From positions 558,001-622,000 of the forward strand of contig NZ_JANKZF010000001.1 in assembly GCF_027568515.1 (NCBI RefSeq): 64,000 nucleotides of DNA, written 5' to 3'. The notes beneath the pieces are model-generated. The model saw nothing but the letters and a program-made list of their open reading frames with translations. It had not been told where the DNA came from and ran no database searches. Below are positions 8,463 through 19,033 of this stretch, piece by piece; position 1 is the first letter of the stretch, and each line of letters begins with the position of its first letter. A program made the position numbers and the translations under genes. This DNA is from Arthrobacter sp. HY1533. Lineage in GTDB: Bacteria > Actinomycetota > Actinomycetes > Actinomycetales > Micrococcaceae.

Positions 8463-8525
8463 GATCTCGACAGGTTCGATCACCGTGAGACAGGCTCGAT
8501 CACCGTGAGGCAGGCTCGATCACCG
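8463..8525. repeat. Three 20-bp tandem repeats (dispersed intergenic element)
   Basis: Units ending in (C/T)TCGATCACCG repeat three times: GATCTCGACAGGTTCGATCACCG (8463-8485), then two 20-bp copies with core GACAGGCTCGATCACCG or GGCAGGCTCGATCACCG. The first unit reappears in reverse orientation at 24901-24923 with one mismatch, so it is a dispersed repeat of this genome. Confidence 0.7.
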
Positions 8526-8535
8526 AAAGCGGGTG

Positions 8536-9438
8536 TTACCAGCCGCGCTCGGCCAGGCGGTGCGGCTCGGGGATGTCGGCGACGTTGATGCCGACCATGG
8601 CCTCGCCCAGGCCGCGGGAGACGTCCGCGATGACCTTGGCGTCGTCGAAGAACGTGGTGGCCTTGACCACGGCTGCGGCGCGCTGTGCCGGGTTGCCGGA
8701 CTTGAAGATGCCCGAGCCGACGAACACGCCGTCGGCGCCCAGCTGCATCATCATGGCGGCGTCGGCCGGGGTGGCGATGCCGCCGGCGGTGAACAGGACC
8801 ACGGGGAGCTTGCCGGCTTCGGCAACTTCCTTGACCAGTTCGTACGGGGCCTGCAGTTCCTTGGCGGCCACGTACAGCTCATCCTTGGGCAGTGCTGCCA
8901 GCTGTGCGATCTGGGTGCGGATCTTGCGCATGTGGCCCGTGGCGTTGGAGACATCGCCCGTGCCGGCCTCGCCCTTGGAGCGGATCATGGCGGCACCTTC
9001 GTTGATGCGGCGCAGGGCCTCGCCCAGGTTCGTGGCACCGCAGACGAAGGGAACCTTGAAGTTCCACTTGTCGATGTGGTGCTCGTAGTCGGCCGGGGTC
9101 AGGACCTCGGACTCATCCACGTAGTCGACGCCGAGGGATTCCAGAACCTGGGCCTCAACGAAGTGGCCGATGCGGGCCTTGGCCATGACGGGGATGGACA
9201 CGGCGGCAATGATGGCGTCGATCATGTCCGGGTCGCTGGCGCGGGACACGCCGCCCTGGGCGCGGATGTCGGCGGGAACGCGTTCCAGCGCCATGACGGC
9301 CACTGCACCGGCGTCTTCGGCGATCTTGGCCTGCTCAACGTTGACAACGTCCATGATGACGCCGCCCTTGAGCATGTCGGCCATGCCGCGCTTGACCCTG
9401 CTGCTGCCGGTCACCGGTGTTACTTCAGCTGTAGACAC
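8536..9438 (-). CDS. pdxS: Pyridoxal 5'-phosphate synthase subunit PdxS
   Basis: 300 aa, the usual PdxS length. It makes PLP from ribose 5-phosphate, glyceraldehyde 3-phosphate and ammonia delivered by the PdxT glutaminase. Visible signatures are [19 protein letters not shown] near the N terminus, the lysine motif MAKARIGH, the second lysine in RSKGEAGTG, and the phosphate-binding [19 protein letters not shown] and [10 protein letters not shown]. The GTG at 9438 is preferred over an upstream ATG because AGAGGGG stands just before it and the length then matches the family. No pdxT gene is adjacent in this window. Confidence 0.96.
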   Translation of the reverse strand: MSTAEVTPVTGSSRVKRGMADMLKGGVIMDVVNVEQAKIAEDAGAVAVMALERVPADIRAQGGVSRASDPDMIDAIIAAVSIPVMAKARIGHFVEAQVLESLGVDYVDESEVLTPADYEHHIDKWNFKVPFVCGATNLGEALRRINEGAAMIRSKGEAGTGDVSNATGHMRKIRTQIAQLAALPKDELYVAAKELQAPYELVKEVAEAGKLPVVLFTAGGIATPADAAMMMQLGADGVFVGSGIFKSGNPAQRAAAVVKATTFFDDAKVIADVSRGLGEAMVGINVADIPEPHRLAERGW

Positions 9439-9545
9439 AAAAAACCCCTCTGGGAAGGAACAATATTCTTGGGAGCCCGCAAACGTGATCCGTCGCACGG
9501 GCAGCCTCAGTCTATTCCGGGGCCCAGAGGGGAGAAAAACAGGTG

Positions 9546-10172
9546 TTACTGTCCGTTGTTGGAGCCCTGTCCCAGTGCCTGGCGGCGCACCGTGCCGACC
9601 CGCTGGAACACGGTGACGAGGCTGGCCGCGGCCAGCAGGACAAGCACGACGGCGAGCACGGCTTCCGGGATGCCCAGGCCCACCAGCCCGGTCGCCACAA
9701 GCACCACCACGAGCCGGTCGGAGCGCTCGGCAATGCCCACGTTGGCGGTCATGCCCAGGCCCTCGGCGCGGGCCTTGGCGTAGGAGACGATGGAGCCCAG
9801 GACCAGGCAGGTCAGCGCCATGGCCGCAATGAAGTGGTTGTCGCCGCCCGTGTAGAACCAGATGACAATGCCGGCGAACACGGCGCCGTCGCCCACCCGG
9901 TCAAGGGTGGAGTCCAGGAACGCTCCCCAGGGGCCGGAGCGGCCCAGCATGCGGGCCATGAGCCCGTCGACGATGTCGGAGAACACGAAGACTGTGATGA
10001 CCACGGTGCCCCAGAAAAGCTGGCCCTGCGGGTAGCCCACCAGGGCGCCCGCCGCGACGCCCAGGGTGCCCACTATGGTGACGGCGTCGGGGGAAACCTT
10101 CAGGCGCACCAGCAGCGCGGCAACGGGGGTGAAGATGGCGGCGAATAGCGCCCGAGCGTATTTGTTCAGCAT
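9546..10172 (-). CDS. pgsA: Phosphatidylinositol phosphate synthase (CDP-alcohol phosphatidyltransferase)
   Basis: 208-aa membrane enzyme of the CDP-alcohol phosphatidyltransferase family. The signature D66-x2-D69-G70-x2-A73-R74-x8-G83-x3-D87-x3-D91 is complete. In actinobacteria the gene at this position (thrS-HIT-pgsA) encodes the enzyme joining CDP-diacylglycerol to inositol 1-phosphate, the first step towards phosphatidylinositol and mannosides. The start overlaps the HIT stop (ATGA). The acyltransferase and mannosyltransferase genes that follow pgsA in mycobacteria are absent; pdxS comes next. Confidence 0.88.
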   Translation of the reverse strand: MLNKYARALFAAIFTPVAALLVRLKVSPDAVTIVGTLGVAAGALVGYPQGQLFWGTVVITVFVFSDIVDGLMARMLGRSGPWGAFLDSTLDRVGDGAVFAGIVIWFYTGGDNHFIAAMALTCLVLGSIVSYAKARAEGLGMTANVGIAERSDRLVVVLVATGLVGLGIPEAVLAVVLVLLAAASLVTVFQRVGTVRRQALGQGSNNGQ

Positions 10173-10747
10173 CAGCTGCCCTGTCCGGCGTCGGCCCAGG
10201 CGGCGGCGACCTGCTGGCGCACGTCCGCGAGGGTTTGGGTGATGGCCTTGGTGCCGGCGATGATGGGCATGAAGTTCCCGTCCCCGCCCCAGCGCGGCAC
10301 CACATGCTGGTGCAGGTGCGAGGCAATGCCTGCCCCTCCGGTCACGCCCTGGTTCATGCCCAGGTTGAATCCGGAGGGGTTGGCAACCTGCCGCAGCACG
10401 CGCATGGCCTGCTGCGAGAGGGCGGCAAACTCCGCCGTCTCCTCCAGCGTCAGGTCCGTGTAGTCCGGCACGTGCCGGTACGGGCACACCAGCAGGTGGC
10501 CCGGGTTGTACGGGTACAGGTTCAGGACCACATAGGCGAGCTTGCCGCGGTGGACGATGAGGGAATCCTCGTCGCTGCGGTTCGGCGCCTCACAGAAAGG
10601 GCAGTTGTCCTTGCCCTTGAACTGGTCCTGCCCGCCCTTTACATAGGCGAGCCGGTGGGGCGTCCACAGGCGCTGAAAGGCATCAGGAACCCCGGGGAGT
10701 TCAAAATCGTCCACAACGGGTCCGGGCGCCCCACCAAGTTCACTCAC
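10172..10747 (-). CDS. HIT-family hydrolase/phosphorylase (AP4A phosphorylase-like)
   Basis: 191 aa. The histidine triad [10 protein letters not shown] is near residue 143, and a CPFCE zinc-knuckle pair lies near residue 50. Mycobacterial orthologues in the same thrS-HIT-pgsA order act as diadenosine tetraphosphate phosphorylases; that role is inferred here. It overlaps thrS upstream and pgsA downstream by 4 bp each (ATGA), so the three genes are translationally chained. A by-product of aminoacyl-tRNA synthetases is Ap4A, which gives a plausible functional link to thrS. Confidence 0.88.
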   Translation of the reverse strand: MSELGGAPGPVVDDFELPGVPDAFQRLWTPHRLAYVKGGQDQFKGKDNCPFCEAPNRSDEDSLIVHRGKLAYVVLNLYPYNPGHLLVCPYRHVPDYTDLTLEETAEFAALSQQAMRVLRQVANPSGFNLGMNQGVTGGAGIASHLHQHVVPRWGGDGNFMPIIAGTKAITQTLADVRQQVAAAWADAGQGS

Positions 10748-12750
10748 GCCGTGCGGTTCCGCACGGCCTCAACGATGCGGCGAACTGCCTCTTCAACGGG
10801 CACGCCGTTGTCCTGGCTGCCGTCGCGGAAGCGGAAGGACACCGCATTGGCATCGGCGTCGTCCCCGCCGGCGATCAGCACGAACGGGATCTTGTCCTTG
10901 CTGGCGGTGCGGATCTTCTTGGGGAAGCGGTCGCTGGAGATGTCCACCTCGGCACGGATGCCGGCCTTCTTCAGCTGCGCGACGACGTCGAACATGTAGT
11001 CGTTGAACGCCTCGGCCACGGGGATGGCCACCACCTGGACGGGTGAGAGCCAGGCCGGGAAGGCGCCGGCGTAGTGTTCGGTCAGCACGCCCATGAAGCG
11101 TTCCACGGAGCCGAACAGGGCACGGTGGATCATGACGGGGCGCTGGCGCGTGCCATCGGCTGCCTGGTACTCAAGCTCGAAGCGCTCGGGCAGGTTGAAG
11201 TCCAGCTGGATGGTGGACATCTGCCAGGTGCGGCCCAGGGCGTCCTTGGCCTGCACGGAGATCTTGGGGCCGTAGAACGCGGCTCCACCGGGGTCGGCAA
11301 CAAGTTCCAGGCCGGAGGCCTCGGCAACCTCGGCCAGCGTGCGCGTGGCTTCTTCCCAGACGTCGTCGTCGCCGACGAACTTCTCCTCGTTCTTCGTGGA
11401 GAGCTCCAGGTAGAAGTCCTCCAGTCCGTAGTCCTTGAGCAGGGACAGGACAAAGTTCAGCGTTTCGGTGAGCTCGTCCTTCATCTGCTCCTTGGTGCAG
11501 TAGATGTGGGCGTCGTCCTGTGTCATGCCGCGCACGCGCGTCAGGCCGTGCACCACGCCTGACTTCTCGTAGCGGTACACCGAGCCGAATTCGAACAGGC
11601 GCAGCGGCAGTTCGCGGTAGGAGCGGCCGCGGGAGCGGAAAATCAGGTTGTGCATGGGGCAGTTCATGGGCTTGAGGAAGTAGTCCTGGCCGGGCTTGCG
11701 CACCGTGCCGTCCTCGTTCAGCTCGGCATCAACGTGCATGGGCGGGAACATGCCGTCGCGGTACCAGTCAAGGTGGCCGGAGACCTCGTAGAGGTGGCCC
11801 TTGGTGATGTGCGGGGTGTACACGAACTCGTAGCCGGCCTCGACGTGGCGCTTGCGCGAGTAGTCCTCCATCTCCTTGCGGATGATGCCGCCCTTGGGGT
11901 GGAACACCGGCAGGCCGGAGCCCAGCTCGTCGGGGAAGGAGAACAGGTCCAGTTCCACGCCAAGCTTGCGGTGGTCGCGGCGCTCGGCCTCGGCGATGCG
12001 CTCCTGGTAGGCCTTGAGGGCTTCCTTGGTGGGCCAGGCCGTGCCGTAGATGCGCTGCAGCTGCTGGTTGTTCTGGTTGCCCAGCCAGTAGGCGGCGGAG
12101 GTGCGCGTCAGGGCGAAGGCGTTGGAGATGAGCTTGGTGTTCTGCAGGTGCGGGCCGCGGCACAGATCGCACCACACCTCTTCGCCGCTCTTGCGGTCGA
12201 TGTTGGAGTAGATGGTGATCTCGCCGGCGCCGACCTCGACGTTCACGCCTTCTGCGGAGTCGCCGTCGTTCTTCTTGCCCAGCAGCTCCAGCTTGTAGGG
12301 CTCGTTGGCCATGGCAACGCGGGCCTCGTCCTCGGAGACGACGCGGCGGGCGAACTTCTGGTTCTGGTTGACGATCTTGAGCATCATCTTCTCAAGCGTC
12401 TTCAGGTCTTCAGGCGTGAAGGGCTCGGCCACGTCGAAGTCGAAGTAGAAGCCGTCGGTGATGTACGGGCCGATGCCGAGCTTGGCGTCGGGGCGCAGCT
12501 GCTGCACGGCCTGGGCCATGACGTGGGCGGTGGAGTGGCGCAGCACGTCCAGGCCGTCGGGGGAATCGATCGTGACGGCCTCAACGGAGGCGCCCTCTTC
12601 CAGGACGGCCGCGAGGTCCTTCAGCGCGCCGTCAACGCGCATGACAACAACGTCGCGGCGCTCAAAGAACAGCTCCGCACCCGTGGTGCCTGTGGCCACC
12701 GCAGTCGTCTCGCCGTCGACATTAATGGTGATCTGTGAATCCACTGGCAC
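10744..12750 (-). CDS. thrS: Threonine--tRNA ligase
   Basis: 668-aa class II synthetase. From the N terminus: a TGS domain; an editing domain with the zinc-type HSTAH motif; a catalytic core with [10 protein letters not shown], motif 2 ([21 protein letters not shown]) and motif 3 ([21 protein letters not shown]); and an anticodon-binding domain. The GTG at 12750 is chosen because AAGGAG (12757-12762) precedes it by 6 nt. An upstream ATG at 12771 would place this site inside the coding region. Even so, the start lies 29 bp inside the end of dnaE2, coupling the two genes. Confidence 0.95.
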   Translation of the reverse strand: MPVDSQITINVDGETTAVATGTTGAELFFERRDVVVMRVDGALKDLAAVLEEGASVEAVTIDSPDGLDVLRHSTAHVMAQAVQQLRPDAKLGIGPYITDGFYFDFDVAEPFTPEDLKTLEKMMLKIVNQNQKFARRVVSEDEARVAMANEPYKLELLGKKNDGDSAEGVNVEVGAGEITIYSNIDRKSGEEVWCDLCRGPHLQNTKLISNAFALTRTSAAYWLGNQNNQQLQRIYGTAWPTKEALKAYQERIAEAERRDHRKLGVELDLFSFPDELGSGLPVFHPKGGIIRKEMEDYSRKRHVEAGYEFVYTPHITKGHLYEVSGHLDWYRDGMFPPMHVDAELNEDGTVRKPGQDYFLKPMNCPMHNLIFRSRGRSYRELPLRLFEFGSVYRYEKSGVVHGLTRVRGMTQDDAHIYCTKEQMKDELTETLNFVLSLLKDYGLEDFYLELSTKNEEKFVGDDDVWEEATRTLAEVAEASGLELVADPGGAAFYGPKISVQAKDALGRTWQMSTIQLDFNLPERFELEYQAADGTRQRPVMIHRALFGSVERFMGVLTEHYAGAFPAWLSPVQVVAIPVAEAFNDYMFDVVAQLKKAGIRAEVDISSDRFPKKIRTASKDKIPFVLIAGGDDADANAVSFRFRDGSQDNGVPVEEAVRRIVEAVRNRTA

Positions 12751-15700
12751 TGGTAACTCCTTGTTTGTCATGTACGGCCCCATATCCAAGCAACATACGG
12801 GGGTTGCTGTGGGCCTCTTCGATGGTATCGGTTTGGCGCGGCCCCAACCAACCCGGCGGGGCTCCCGCCGGCACCGGCAGCGAGGCCGTGTCCTGCAGGT
12901 CCCACGCCTCCAGTGCCTGGACAGTGATCCCGCGCGGCCCGGTGCGCCGCGTCAGCCCCCGGATCAGCAGCATGCGGGTGCCAAAAAGCAGCGGCCCGGA
13001 CTTCTCCTGCGCCTCGGTGAAGAAGGTGGTGTCAACGCAGCCCGTGCCGTCGTCGACGCTGATGAACACCACACGCTTGCCGCCGCGCATGGGCGGTGTC
13101 TGGGTGGCCACCCGAACCCCGGCCACCAGCACCTCGGTGTTGTTGCGCAGGCCCAGGAGCGCGCTGGCACGGCTGACCCCCATCGAATCCAGCAGCGGCG
13201 CATAGCTTTCCATGAGGTGGCCGCTGACGTCCAGGGCCAGCAGGTCCAGCTCGGTGGCCACGGTCTCGGCCAGGCCCGCCGCGGGATGCCCGGCTGCGAG
13301 CGCGCCGAGTTCCACATCCTCCATGGGCAGGGCCAGCTGCCCTGTTATGGGTTCACCGCGCCTCCCCGACTTGTGCACGGGCAGGGAGTTGACGTGGGCC
13401 ACGAGGTCGGCGCGGTTGGCGGTGCTTCCCGTGCGGCCCTTGGCCTGGTTGTGCAGCGAGTCAAGGGCACCGAGCTGGGCCAGGCGCTTGAGCGAGGGCC
13501 GGCTGAGCCTGGCCCTGTCCCGGAGATCGGCAAGGGAGGTGTAGGGCTGCCCGGCCAGGATGCGCTTGAGCTCCGTGCCGGAGAGCCCGTACACGCCGGC
13601 CAGGCTCAGCCTGACCCCGGTGGCCCCGGTTTCCGTCCGTTCGGCCAGGTATTCGCCGCGGCTGGCGTTGATGTCCAGGGGCAGGATGGGGATGCCCATG
13701 CGCCTTGCCTCGGCGACGAGCAGCCGGCGCGGGTACATGCCGGGGTCGTGCTCCCACAGCCCGGCCATGAACTCCGCCGGATGGTGCGCCTTCAGCCAGG
13801 CCGACTGGTAGGTGGGCACGGCAAAGGCCGCGCCGTGGGCCTTGCAGAAGCCAAAGCTGCCAAACGCGGCCAGGACCGCCCACACCTCCTCAATGACGGC
13901 GGCACTGTAGCCCTTGCCGGCAGCCTTGTCCCTGAAGGCCTTCTCCACCGCCGGTTCCACGGCGGGGTTGCCCAGTGCGCGGCGGAATTCATCGGCGCGG
14001 GACAGGGTGCAGCCCGTCATGGTGGCGAAGGTGCGCAGCACCTGTTCGTGGAACACCGTGACCCCATGTGTTTCGGCCAGCACGGGGACAAGGTCCGGGT
14101 GCGGGTAGTGCGGCCGGGCAAAGCCTGCCCGGCTCTCCAGGTACGGCTTGACCATGTTGGATTTCATGGGGCCGGGTCGGAACAGGGAGATGTCAATGAC
14201 GAGGTCGCTGAACACCTCAGGGGCCATCTTGCCCACGAGCTCGCGCTGGCCGGGCGACTCGATCTGGAAGCAGCCCAGCGTGTGGGTGCTGCGGATCAGC
14301 TCAAAGGTGGGTTCGTCGTCGAGCGGGACGGCGTCAAGGTCAATGGCGCCGCCATCCCCAATGAAGGGCGCGTCCGGGGCGTGGCCGCCCTGGGCAGCCA
14401 CAGCCTCCCTGGACGGGTGCAGCCTGATGACCTCCCGCACGGCATGCGCCATGGCGCTTTGCATGCGCACACCCAGGACGTCGAGCTTGAGCATGCCCAT
14501 GGCGTCCATGTCGTGCTTGTCGAACTGGCTCATGGGCAGGCCCATGCCGCTGGGCTGGACGGGGGTGCGGGCCAACAGGGAGGAGTCACCCAGGATGACC
14601 CCGCACGGGTGCATGGAAATGTGCCGGGGCAGCCTGTCCAGCCGTTCCGTCAAATCCACCAGCATGTCCAGCTGCCCGCCGTGGCCGTGACCTCCGTGAT
14701 CGCCGGGATCGCCGGGGCCATCCACCCCCCGGGAGGCCCGCACCTGGGCGGCGAAGTCGCGGAGTTCGGGCTTTTCCTCCAGGGCCTCCCGGAAGGAGCT
14801 GGCGGAGAAGCGCCACAGCTGCTTGGCGATCTGGTCGATCTCGTCCCGGTCCATGCCCAGCGCCAGCCCGGCGTCCCGGACGGCGCCGCGGGCGCGGTAG
14901 CTGTTCTGCATGCTCATGAGCGTCACCCGCTTGGCGCCGAAGCGCTCAAAGATGCGCCGGTACACGTTGTGCCGCTGCGCGCTCTCCACGTCCAGGTCAA
15001 TGTCCGGCAGGGTGGAGCGGTCCCTGGACAGGAAGCGCTCAAAGAGGAGGTCGTTGGCGATGGGGTCCACGGCGCTGATGCCCAGCAGGTAGTTGACCAG
15101 CGAGGACGCCCCGGATCCCCTGGCCGCACGGCGCACCCCCATGCCGGCGATCATGTCCGAGACTTCCGCCACCGTGAGGAAGTAGGAGTCGAAGCCCAGC
15201 CCGCCGATCGTGTCCAGCTCCACCTCCAGCCGGGTGCGCACCTTCTCCAGTGCGTCGCCGCGCAGGGATCCAAAGCGCCGGTTCAGGCCGGCCTCGGTGC
15301 GCTGGCGCAGCTCGACACCGGCGGGGTGCACAAGCCCCAGCACGTCAAGCTCGGGAGTCCTTGGCTGCTTCCAGCCCAAATCCGCCACGGGGTCGATCCG
15401 GCACTTGTCCGCCAGCTGCGCCGTGTTGGCCCACAGCCTGGCAAGCTCGGCGCTGCCGTATCCGCCCTGGTGCACAACTTCATGCGCCACCGCCTCCATG
15501 GCTGCCGCACCCTTGAGCCAGGCCTGCCCCGTGGGCTGGAGGTCCTCCAGCTGGTCCAGGGGCGCAATGTTGCGGGCCGCGTCCAGGACATCGGCCGTTG
15601 CCGCGTCCTCCTCGCGGCTGTACCGCACGGCATTGCTCAGCACGGCGGGCACATCGAACTCCTGTGCGAGCTTGAGCATGCGCACGGCGTGGACTGTGCT

Positions 15701-16267
15701 CAACGGGGCGCCGGGCGTGCTCAGGTGGCTGACCACCTCAACCACCAGTGAGCCTTCCGGCATGGCATTGCGCCATTGCCGCAGGCGGGTGCGCGGCAGC
15801 AGGTAGCGCCGCCCGCCCAGCGCCCGGCCCACGGGAGAATAGGGGCCCAGCAGCACCGTGAGCGCCACCTTCCCGGTCTCCGGGTCAAGCACTGCGGCGG
15901 CCATCTCCTCCAGCGTCACCCCCACCCGGCTCCGGGCGTGCGCAGTGGAGACGAGGCGGCACAGTGCCGCGTAGCCGGCCGCGGGTGCCGGGAAGCTGCT
16001 GCCGTGGGCCAGGACCACCACCCGGCCGGTCGTTTCCAGCCCGTCCGGGCCTTCCTCCACAATGGCCAGGTCAACGCCCACGATGGGGTCGATCCCGGCG
16101 TCCATGCAGGCCTTGACGTGCTTGACCATCCCATACAGGCCATCCCTGTCCGTGACGGCCAGGGCGTCCCCGTCCACGGCCGCCGCCTGTGCCAGCTCCC
16201 CCGGCCACGACACGCCAAAGTGCGCACTGTAGGCCGAAGAACTATGCAAATGGACAAAGTTAGGCAC
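12722..16267 (-). CDS. dnaE2: Error-prone DNA polymerase DnaE2 (C-family)
   Basis: 1181 aa. PHP domain at the N terminus ([14 protein letters not shown]), polymerase core with the catalytic pair in [17 protein letters not shown] and the third aspartate region in [15 protein letters not shown], and a C-terminal OB-fold region. Length and sequence fit DnaE2, the translesion polymerase of the SOS mutasome (partners ImuA', ImuB), not replicative DnaE1. The GTG start at 16267 follows AAGGAG by 7 nt and overlaps the DUF6504 gene by 8 bp. imuA and imuB are not adjacent. A LexA-box-like site lies upstream of the pair. The 3' end overlaps thrS. Confidence 0.93.
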   Translation of the reverse strand: MPNFVHLHSSSAYSAHFGVSWPGELAQAAAVDGDALAVTDRDGLYGMVKHVKACMDAGIDPIVGVDLAIVEEGPDGLETTGRVVVLAHGSSFPAPAAGYAALCRLVSTAHARSRVGVTLEEMAAAVLDPETGKVALTVLLGPYSPVGRALGGRRYLLPRTRLRQWRNAMPEGSLVVEVVSHLSTPGAPLSTVHAVRMLKLAQEFDVPAVLSNAVRYSREEDAATADVLDAARNIAPLDQLEDLQPTGQAWLKGAAAMEAVAHEVVHQGGYGSAELARLWANTAQLADKCRIDPVADLGWKQPRTPELDVLGLVHPAGVELRQRTEAGLNRRFGSLRGDALEKVRTRLEVELDTIGGLGFDSYFLTVAEVSDMIAGMGVRRAARGSGASSLVNYLLGISAVDPIANDLLFERFLSRDRSTLPDIDLDVESAQRHNVYRRIFERFGAKRVTLMSMQNSYRARGAVRDAGLALGMDRDEIDQIAKQLWRFSASSFREALEEKPELRDFAAQVRASRGVDGPGDPGDHGGHGHGGQLDMLVDLTERLDRLPRHISMHPCGVILGDSSLLARTPVQPSGMGLPMSQFDKHDMDAMGMLKLDVLGVRMQSAMAHAVREVIRLHPSREAVAAQGGHAPDAPFIGDGGAIDLDAVPLDDEPTFELIRSTHTLGCFQIESPGQRELVGKMAPEVFSDLVIDISLFRPGPMKSNMVKPYLESRAGFARPHYPHPDLVPVLAETHGVTVFHEQVLRTFATMTGCTLSRADEFRRALGNPAVEPAVEKAFRDKAAGKGYSAAVIEEVWAVLAAFGSFGFCKAHGAAFAVPTYQSAWLKAHHPAEFMAGLWEHDPGMYPRRLLVAEARRMGIPILPLDINASRGEYLAERTETGATGVRLSLAGVYGLSGTELKRILAGQPYTSLADLRDRARLSRPSLKRLAQLGALDSLHNQAKGRTGSTANRADLVAHVNSLPVHKSGRRGEPITGQLALPMEDVELGALAAGHPAAGLAETVATELDLLALDVSGHLMESYAPLLDSMGVSRASALLGLRNNTEVLVAGVRVATQTPPMRGGKRVVFISVDDGTGCVDTTFFTEAQEKSGPLLFGTRMLLIRGLTRRTGPRGITVQALEAWDLQDTASLPVPAGAPPGWLGPRQTDTIEEAHSNPRMLLGYGAVHDKQGVTSASGFTDHH

Positions 16268-16607
16268 TGTCCTGCTCCTTAAAGACATCATCGACGGCGT
16301 CATGGATCTTGATGACACGCCAGCTCCCGCCGGGTCGTTGCTGCACCACATCAAGGGTGAGGCAGCCGCCGTCGTCCGCAAGGCCATGCGGATCTTCCTT
16401 GCGCACCTGCAGCCGCCAGATCCGGGTGTCCACCATGCCCACGCCCTCCCCCGGGGGCATGCGGGTTTCCCGCTCCCACCAGGGCCGGCGCTCGTACCAG
16501 CACAGCGGTTCGTCGCAAACGCTCCAGCACCCACCACGCCACCACAGCCGCACGGGGGTTCCGCCGGGAGGGCACTCGACGGTGATGCCTTCCGTGAAGA
16601 TTCCCAT
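16260..16607 (-). CDS. DUF6504 family protein (dnaE2/imuB-associated)
   Basis: 115 aa. The pattern MGIFTEGITVECPPGG ... VRLWWRGG ... WYERRPWWERE ... IWRLQV matches the small DUF6504 proteins that sit beside imuB and dnaE2 in actinobacteria. Function is unknown; the location suggests a part in mutagenic repair. The ATG at 16607 is chosen because it begins the conserved MGIF block; a longer form from 16649 is possible. The stop overlaps the dnaE2 GTG by 8 bp. Confidence 0.78.
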   Translation of the reverse strand: MGIFTEGITVECPPGGTPVRLWWRGGCWSVCDEPLCWYERRPWWERETRMPPGEGVGMVDTRIWRLQVRKEDPHGLADDGGCLTLDVVQQRPGGSWRVIKIHDAVDDVFKEQDSA

Positions 16608-16683
16608 GCGCGCCCCGTCCCCATTCGGCAGCCCGCGCCGCGCAGCCACTAGGCACTGCGTTCCGAATGATACTGTTGTATTA

Positions 16684-16695
16684 GTACATATATTC
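16684..16695. promoter_or_regulatory. LexA (SOS) box-like site
   Basis: GTACATATATTC matches 10 of 12 bases of the Gram-positive/actinobacterial SOS core GAACATATGTTC. It sits in an AT-rich patch of the divergent region, 77 bp before the DUF6504-dnaE2 start, where SOS control of dnaE2 would be expected. Two mismatches make it tentative. Confidence 0.35.
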
Positions 16696-16883
16696 TAATA
16701 AATTTAAGTGTACGCTCAACCTCACATGGATAGAACCGCAACGGGAAGCACACCCGGGCGGCATGGCCCCGCGCACAATGCGTCAAGTAGATGGCCCACA
16801 ACGCAACTGGCGTCTAGCATGGCCTTATGGCCACCGGCTCAGTAGCGCTGCTGGCGCCACCACGATTTTTGAAGGAGCGTTCC

Positions 16884-17390
16884 ATGACTGACATGGTCAC
16901 CCTCATCGCCAAGACCGCCCCGCTGGAGCGGGACCTGAAGATCACCTCCCGCACGGTCCAGAAGTCCGACCTGGCCCGCCTCGGGGAGCTGTATTTCACG
17001 GCCTACGACGCAGGTGTAGCCGGCGACAGCGTGGACGCGGCCATTGCCGACATGCGGGATTCACTGGCCGGAAAGTACGGCCCGTTCCTGCCCGAGGCCT
17101 CCCATGTGGCGCTGGATGAAAACGGCAAGATTGTCGCCGCCGTGCTGGTGGTGGAGCACGCCGTGGGCGATGACACCCCAGACGCCCCGTTCATCATTGA
17201 GCTGATCACCGACCGCGGCCACCGCCGCCGCGGCCTGGCCGAAGACCTGGTCCTGGCCACCCTTGACACGCTTTTCAACGACGGCAAGAAAGATGTTGCC
17301 CTGCGGGTTGAATCCAGCAATTCCGCCGCCCTGGCCCTGTACCTCTCCCTTGACTTCCGCCGCTGGTCGCCGGAATCCAACGACGACTAG
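16884..17390 (+). CDS. GNAT-family N-acetyltransferase
   Basis: 168 aa with a single GNAT domain. The acetyl-CoA pyrophosphate loop reads DRGHRRRGLAEDLV, followed by a helix, and a late LRVESSNSAALALYLSLDFRRW motif typical of the fold. Substrate unknown. The ATG at 16884 follows GAAGGAG with 7-nt spacing, so the longer frame from 16827 is rejected. Probably cotranscribed with the VOC gene 9 bp downstream. Confidence 0.85.
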   Translation: MTDMVTLIAKTAPLERDLKITSRTVQKSDLARLGELYFTAYDAGVAGDSVDAAIADMRDSLAGKYGPFLPEASHVALDENGKIVAAVLVVEHAVGDDTPDAPFIIELITDRGHRRRGLAEDLVLATLDTLFNDGKKDVALRVESSNSAALALYLSLDFRRWSPESNDD

Positions 17391-17399
17391 GGACACGCA

Positions 17400-17822
17400 A
17401 TGGAGCAGCGCCTCACCTTTATTTCGCTGGGAGTCGCCGATGTGGCCCGTTCGCGTGAGTTTTATCTCACAGGCCTGGGCTGGACGGCCCACCAGGAGGT
17501 CCCGGGCCAGGTCATTTTCCTGCAACTGAACCACGGGCTCATCCTGTCCCTGTGGAACCGCACCGCGATGGCCGCCGAGCTGGGCGTCGAACCCGCCACC
17601 GGCGTCCCGCCCATCACGCTGAGCCACAATGTGGGCAGCCCGGCGGAGGTGGACGCCGTCCTGGCGCAGGCCGCACAGGCGGGTGCCGCCGTCGACCGTC
17701 CCGCCGTGCAGCAGGCATGGGGCGGCTACAGCGGATACTTTGCCGATCCCGACGGCTTCCGCTGGGAAGTTGCCTTCAACCCCACCTGGGCCGTGGACGA
17801 CGCCGGCAACGTCACCGTCTGA
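17400..17822 (+). CDS. VOC (glyoxalase/bleomycin-resistance fold) protein
   Basis: 140 aa with the paired beta-alpha-beta-beta-beta modules of the vicinal oxygen chelate fold: FISLGVADVARSREFYLTGLGW at the start and YSGYFADPDGFRWEVAFNP near the end. Specific activity (lyase, dioxygenase, binding protein) cannot be told from sequence. It lies 9 bp after the acetyltransferase and ends convergent with the SRAP gene over a short CGGGCG/CGCCCG hairpin at about 17833-17848. Confidence 0.85.
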   Translation: MEQRLTFISLGVADVARSREFYLTGLGWTAHQEVPGQVIFLQLNHGLILSLWNRTAMAAELGVEPATGVPPITLSHNVGSPAEVDAVLAQAAQAGAAVDRPAVQQAWGGYSGYFADPDGFRWEVAFNPTWAVDDAGNVTV

Positions 17823-17854
17823 GCCCTGACGCACGGGCGGCCCGCCCGCTACAA

Positions 17855-18580
17855 CTACAACGCAACGGCCTCGATGAGTTCGGGGCCGTTGTTGCGCACA
17901 TTGCCAACAGCGGCACCGACGGGATCCAGGACCCATTCGGCGGCCAGCTCCCATGCCTCCGCAAGTGCGGCCTCCAGCAGCGGCGCCGGCACCTTGTTTT
18001 CCGGGTCAAGCCATTCGGCCAGGCCTTCGGGGTCCAGCGGGATGGGCAGGCGGTCGTGCAGGGTGGCCAGTTCGCCTTCCTCCGGGGAGGGCATGGTCAG
18101 GATGCTGCAGGAGAGCAGCCACTGGTCAGCGGCGCCGTCCTCCTTGGCGGGATCCTTCCACCATTCATACAGGCCGGCAAAGGTGATGAGCTCCCCGCCC
18201 GGCCGGTGCACAAAGTACGGCTGCTTGCTCTTGCCGTCCGGGGACTTCTTCCATTCGTAGTAGCCCTCCACGGGCACCCCGCAGCGCCGCGCCTTGGCGG
18301 CGGCGCGGAAGGTGGGCTTTTCCAGCACTGTTTCGCTGCGGGCATTGAAGGCCCGCACGCCCACGGCGGGATCCTTGGCCCAACCAGGCACCAGGCCCCA
18401 CTTGGCCACATGGACCTGGCGGTGCACGGCGCCGTCAATGATGCGCTCCAGCACTATGGGCACATCCGTGGTGGGGGCCACGTTCCACGATGCCCGCAGT
18501 TCCAGTGAGGCCTCCGCCTCGGCTTCAAGCTCTGCCACGAGGTCGCCCACGGCCCTGGCCATCACATATCGTCCGCACAT
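17855..18580 (-). CDS. SRAP-domain protein (YedK/HMCES-type, SOS response-associated)
   Basis: 241 aa beginning MCGRYVM. After methionine removal Cys2 becomes the N-terminal nucleophile that crosslinks abasic sites in single-stranded DNA. Other conserved positions are present: Asn79 (FNARSE), Glu105 in VEGYYEWK, and His175 in TLHDRLP. The family shields abasic sites during replication and is often found with mutasome genes; dnaE2 is about 2 kb away in this window. The start is fixed by the MCGR motif, so the longer frame from 18664 is rejected. Confidence 0.93.
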   Translation of the reverse strand: MCGRYVMARAVGDLVAELEAEAEASLELRASWNVAPTTDVPIVLERIIDGAVHRQVHVAKWGLVPGWAKDPAVGVRAFNARSETVLEKPTFRAAAKARRCGVPVEGYYEWKKSPDGKSKQPYFVHRPGGELITFAGLYEWWKDPAKEDGAADQWLLSCSILTMPSPEEGELATLHDRLPIPLDPEGLAEWLDPENKVPAPLLEAALAEAWELAAEWVLDPVGAAVGNVRNNGPELIEAVAL

Positions 18581-18696
18581 GTCATCCATGGTGGCACAAC
18601 TCGGGGAATATGCACCCGGCCCGGTAGCGTTGTCCCTGGCAGCGGGCACATGCGCTGCCAGCAAACCTTTCTACTGCAATCCAAGGAGCACCTGAC

Positions 18697-18954
18697 GTGG
18701 ACTTCACCCCCGAGGCCGGAACCATCACCATGTTTTCAACCACCTGGTGCGGCTACTGCAAGCGCCTGAAGAAGCAGCTGGATGCTTCCGGGATCGGCTA
18801 CACGGAGATCAACATCGAGGAAGTCGACGGCACGGCCGAGCTCGTGGAGAGCCTGAACGACGGCAACCAGACCGTTCCCACAGTGCTTTTTCCGGACGGC
18901 TCCGCTGCCACCAACCCGTCACTGAAGGACGTCGTGGAACGCCTCGCCGCCTAG
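18697..18954 (+). CDS. Mycoredoxin (glutaredoxin-like, CxxC)
   Basis: 85 aa with a thioredoxin fold. The redox motif is [11 protein letters not shown], and the later [11 protein letters not shown] supplies the cis-proline. This is the mycoredoxin-1 pattern: reduction of mycothiol mixed disulfides in actinobacteria. The GTG start follows AAGGAG by 8 nt. The next gene uses mycothiol directly (S-(hydroxymethyl)mycothiol dehydrogenase), which supports the assignment over NrdH; a true NrdH is encoded at 31590-31838. Confidence 0.88.
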   Translation: MDFTPEAGTITMFSTTWCGYCKRLKKQLDASGIGYTEINIEEVDGTAELVESLNDGNQTVPTVLFPDGSAATNPSLKDVVERLAA

Positions 18955-19033
18955 CTCCTTTCAGCCGTGTAGCCTGTGGGGAACCCCATTGGATGTTCCC
19001 GACAGGGACACGGCTGCTCAAGGAGCATGTTTC

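Noticed and set aside
12458-15751. 1097-aa open frame on the plus strand
   Set aside because: It runs antisense to dnaE2 and the 5' end of thrS, has His/Gly/Gln-rich low-complexity sequence without domains, and is an effect of GC-rich codon use on the opposite strand.
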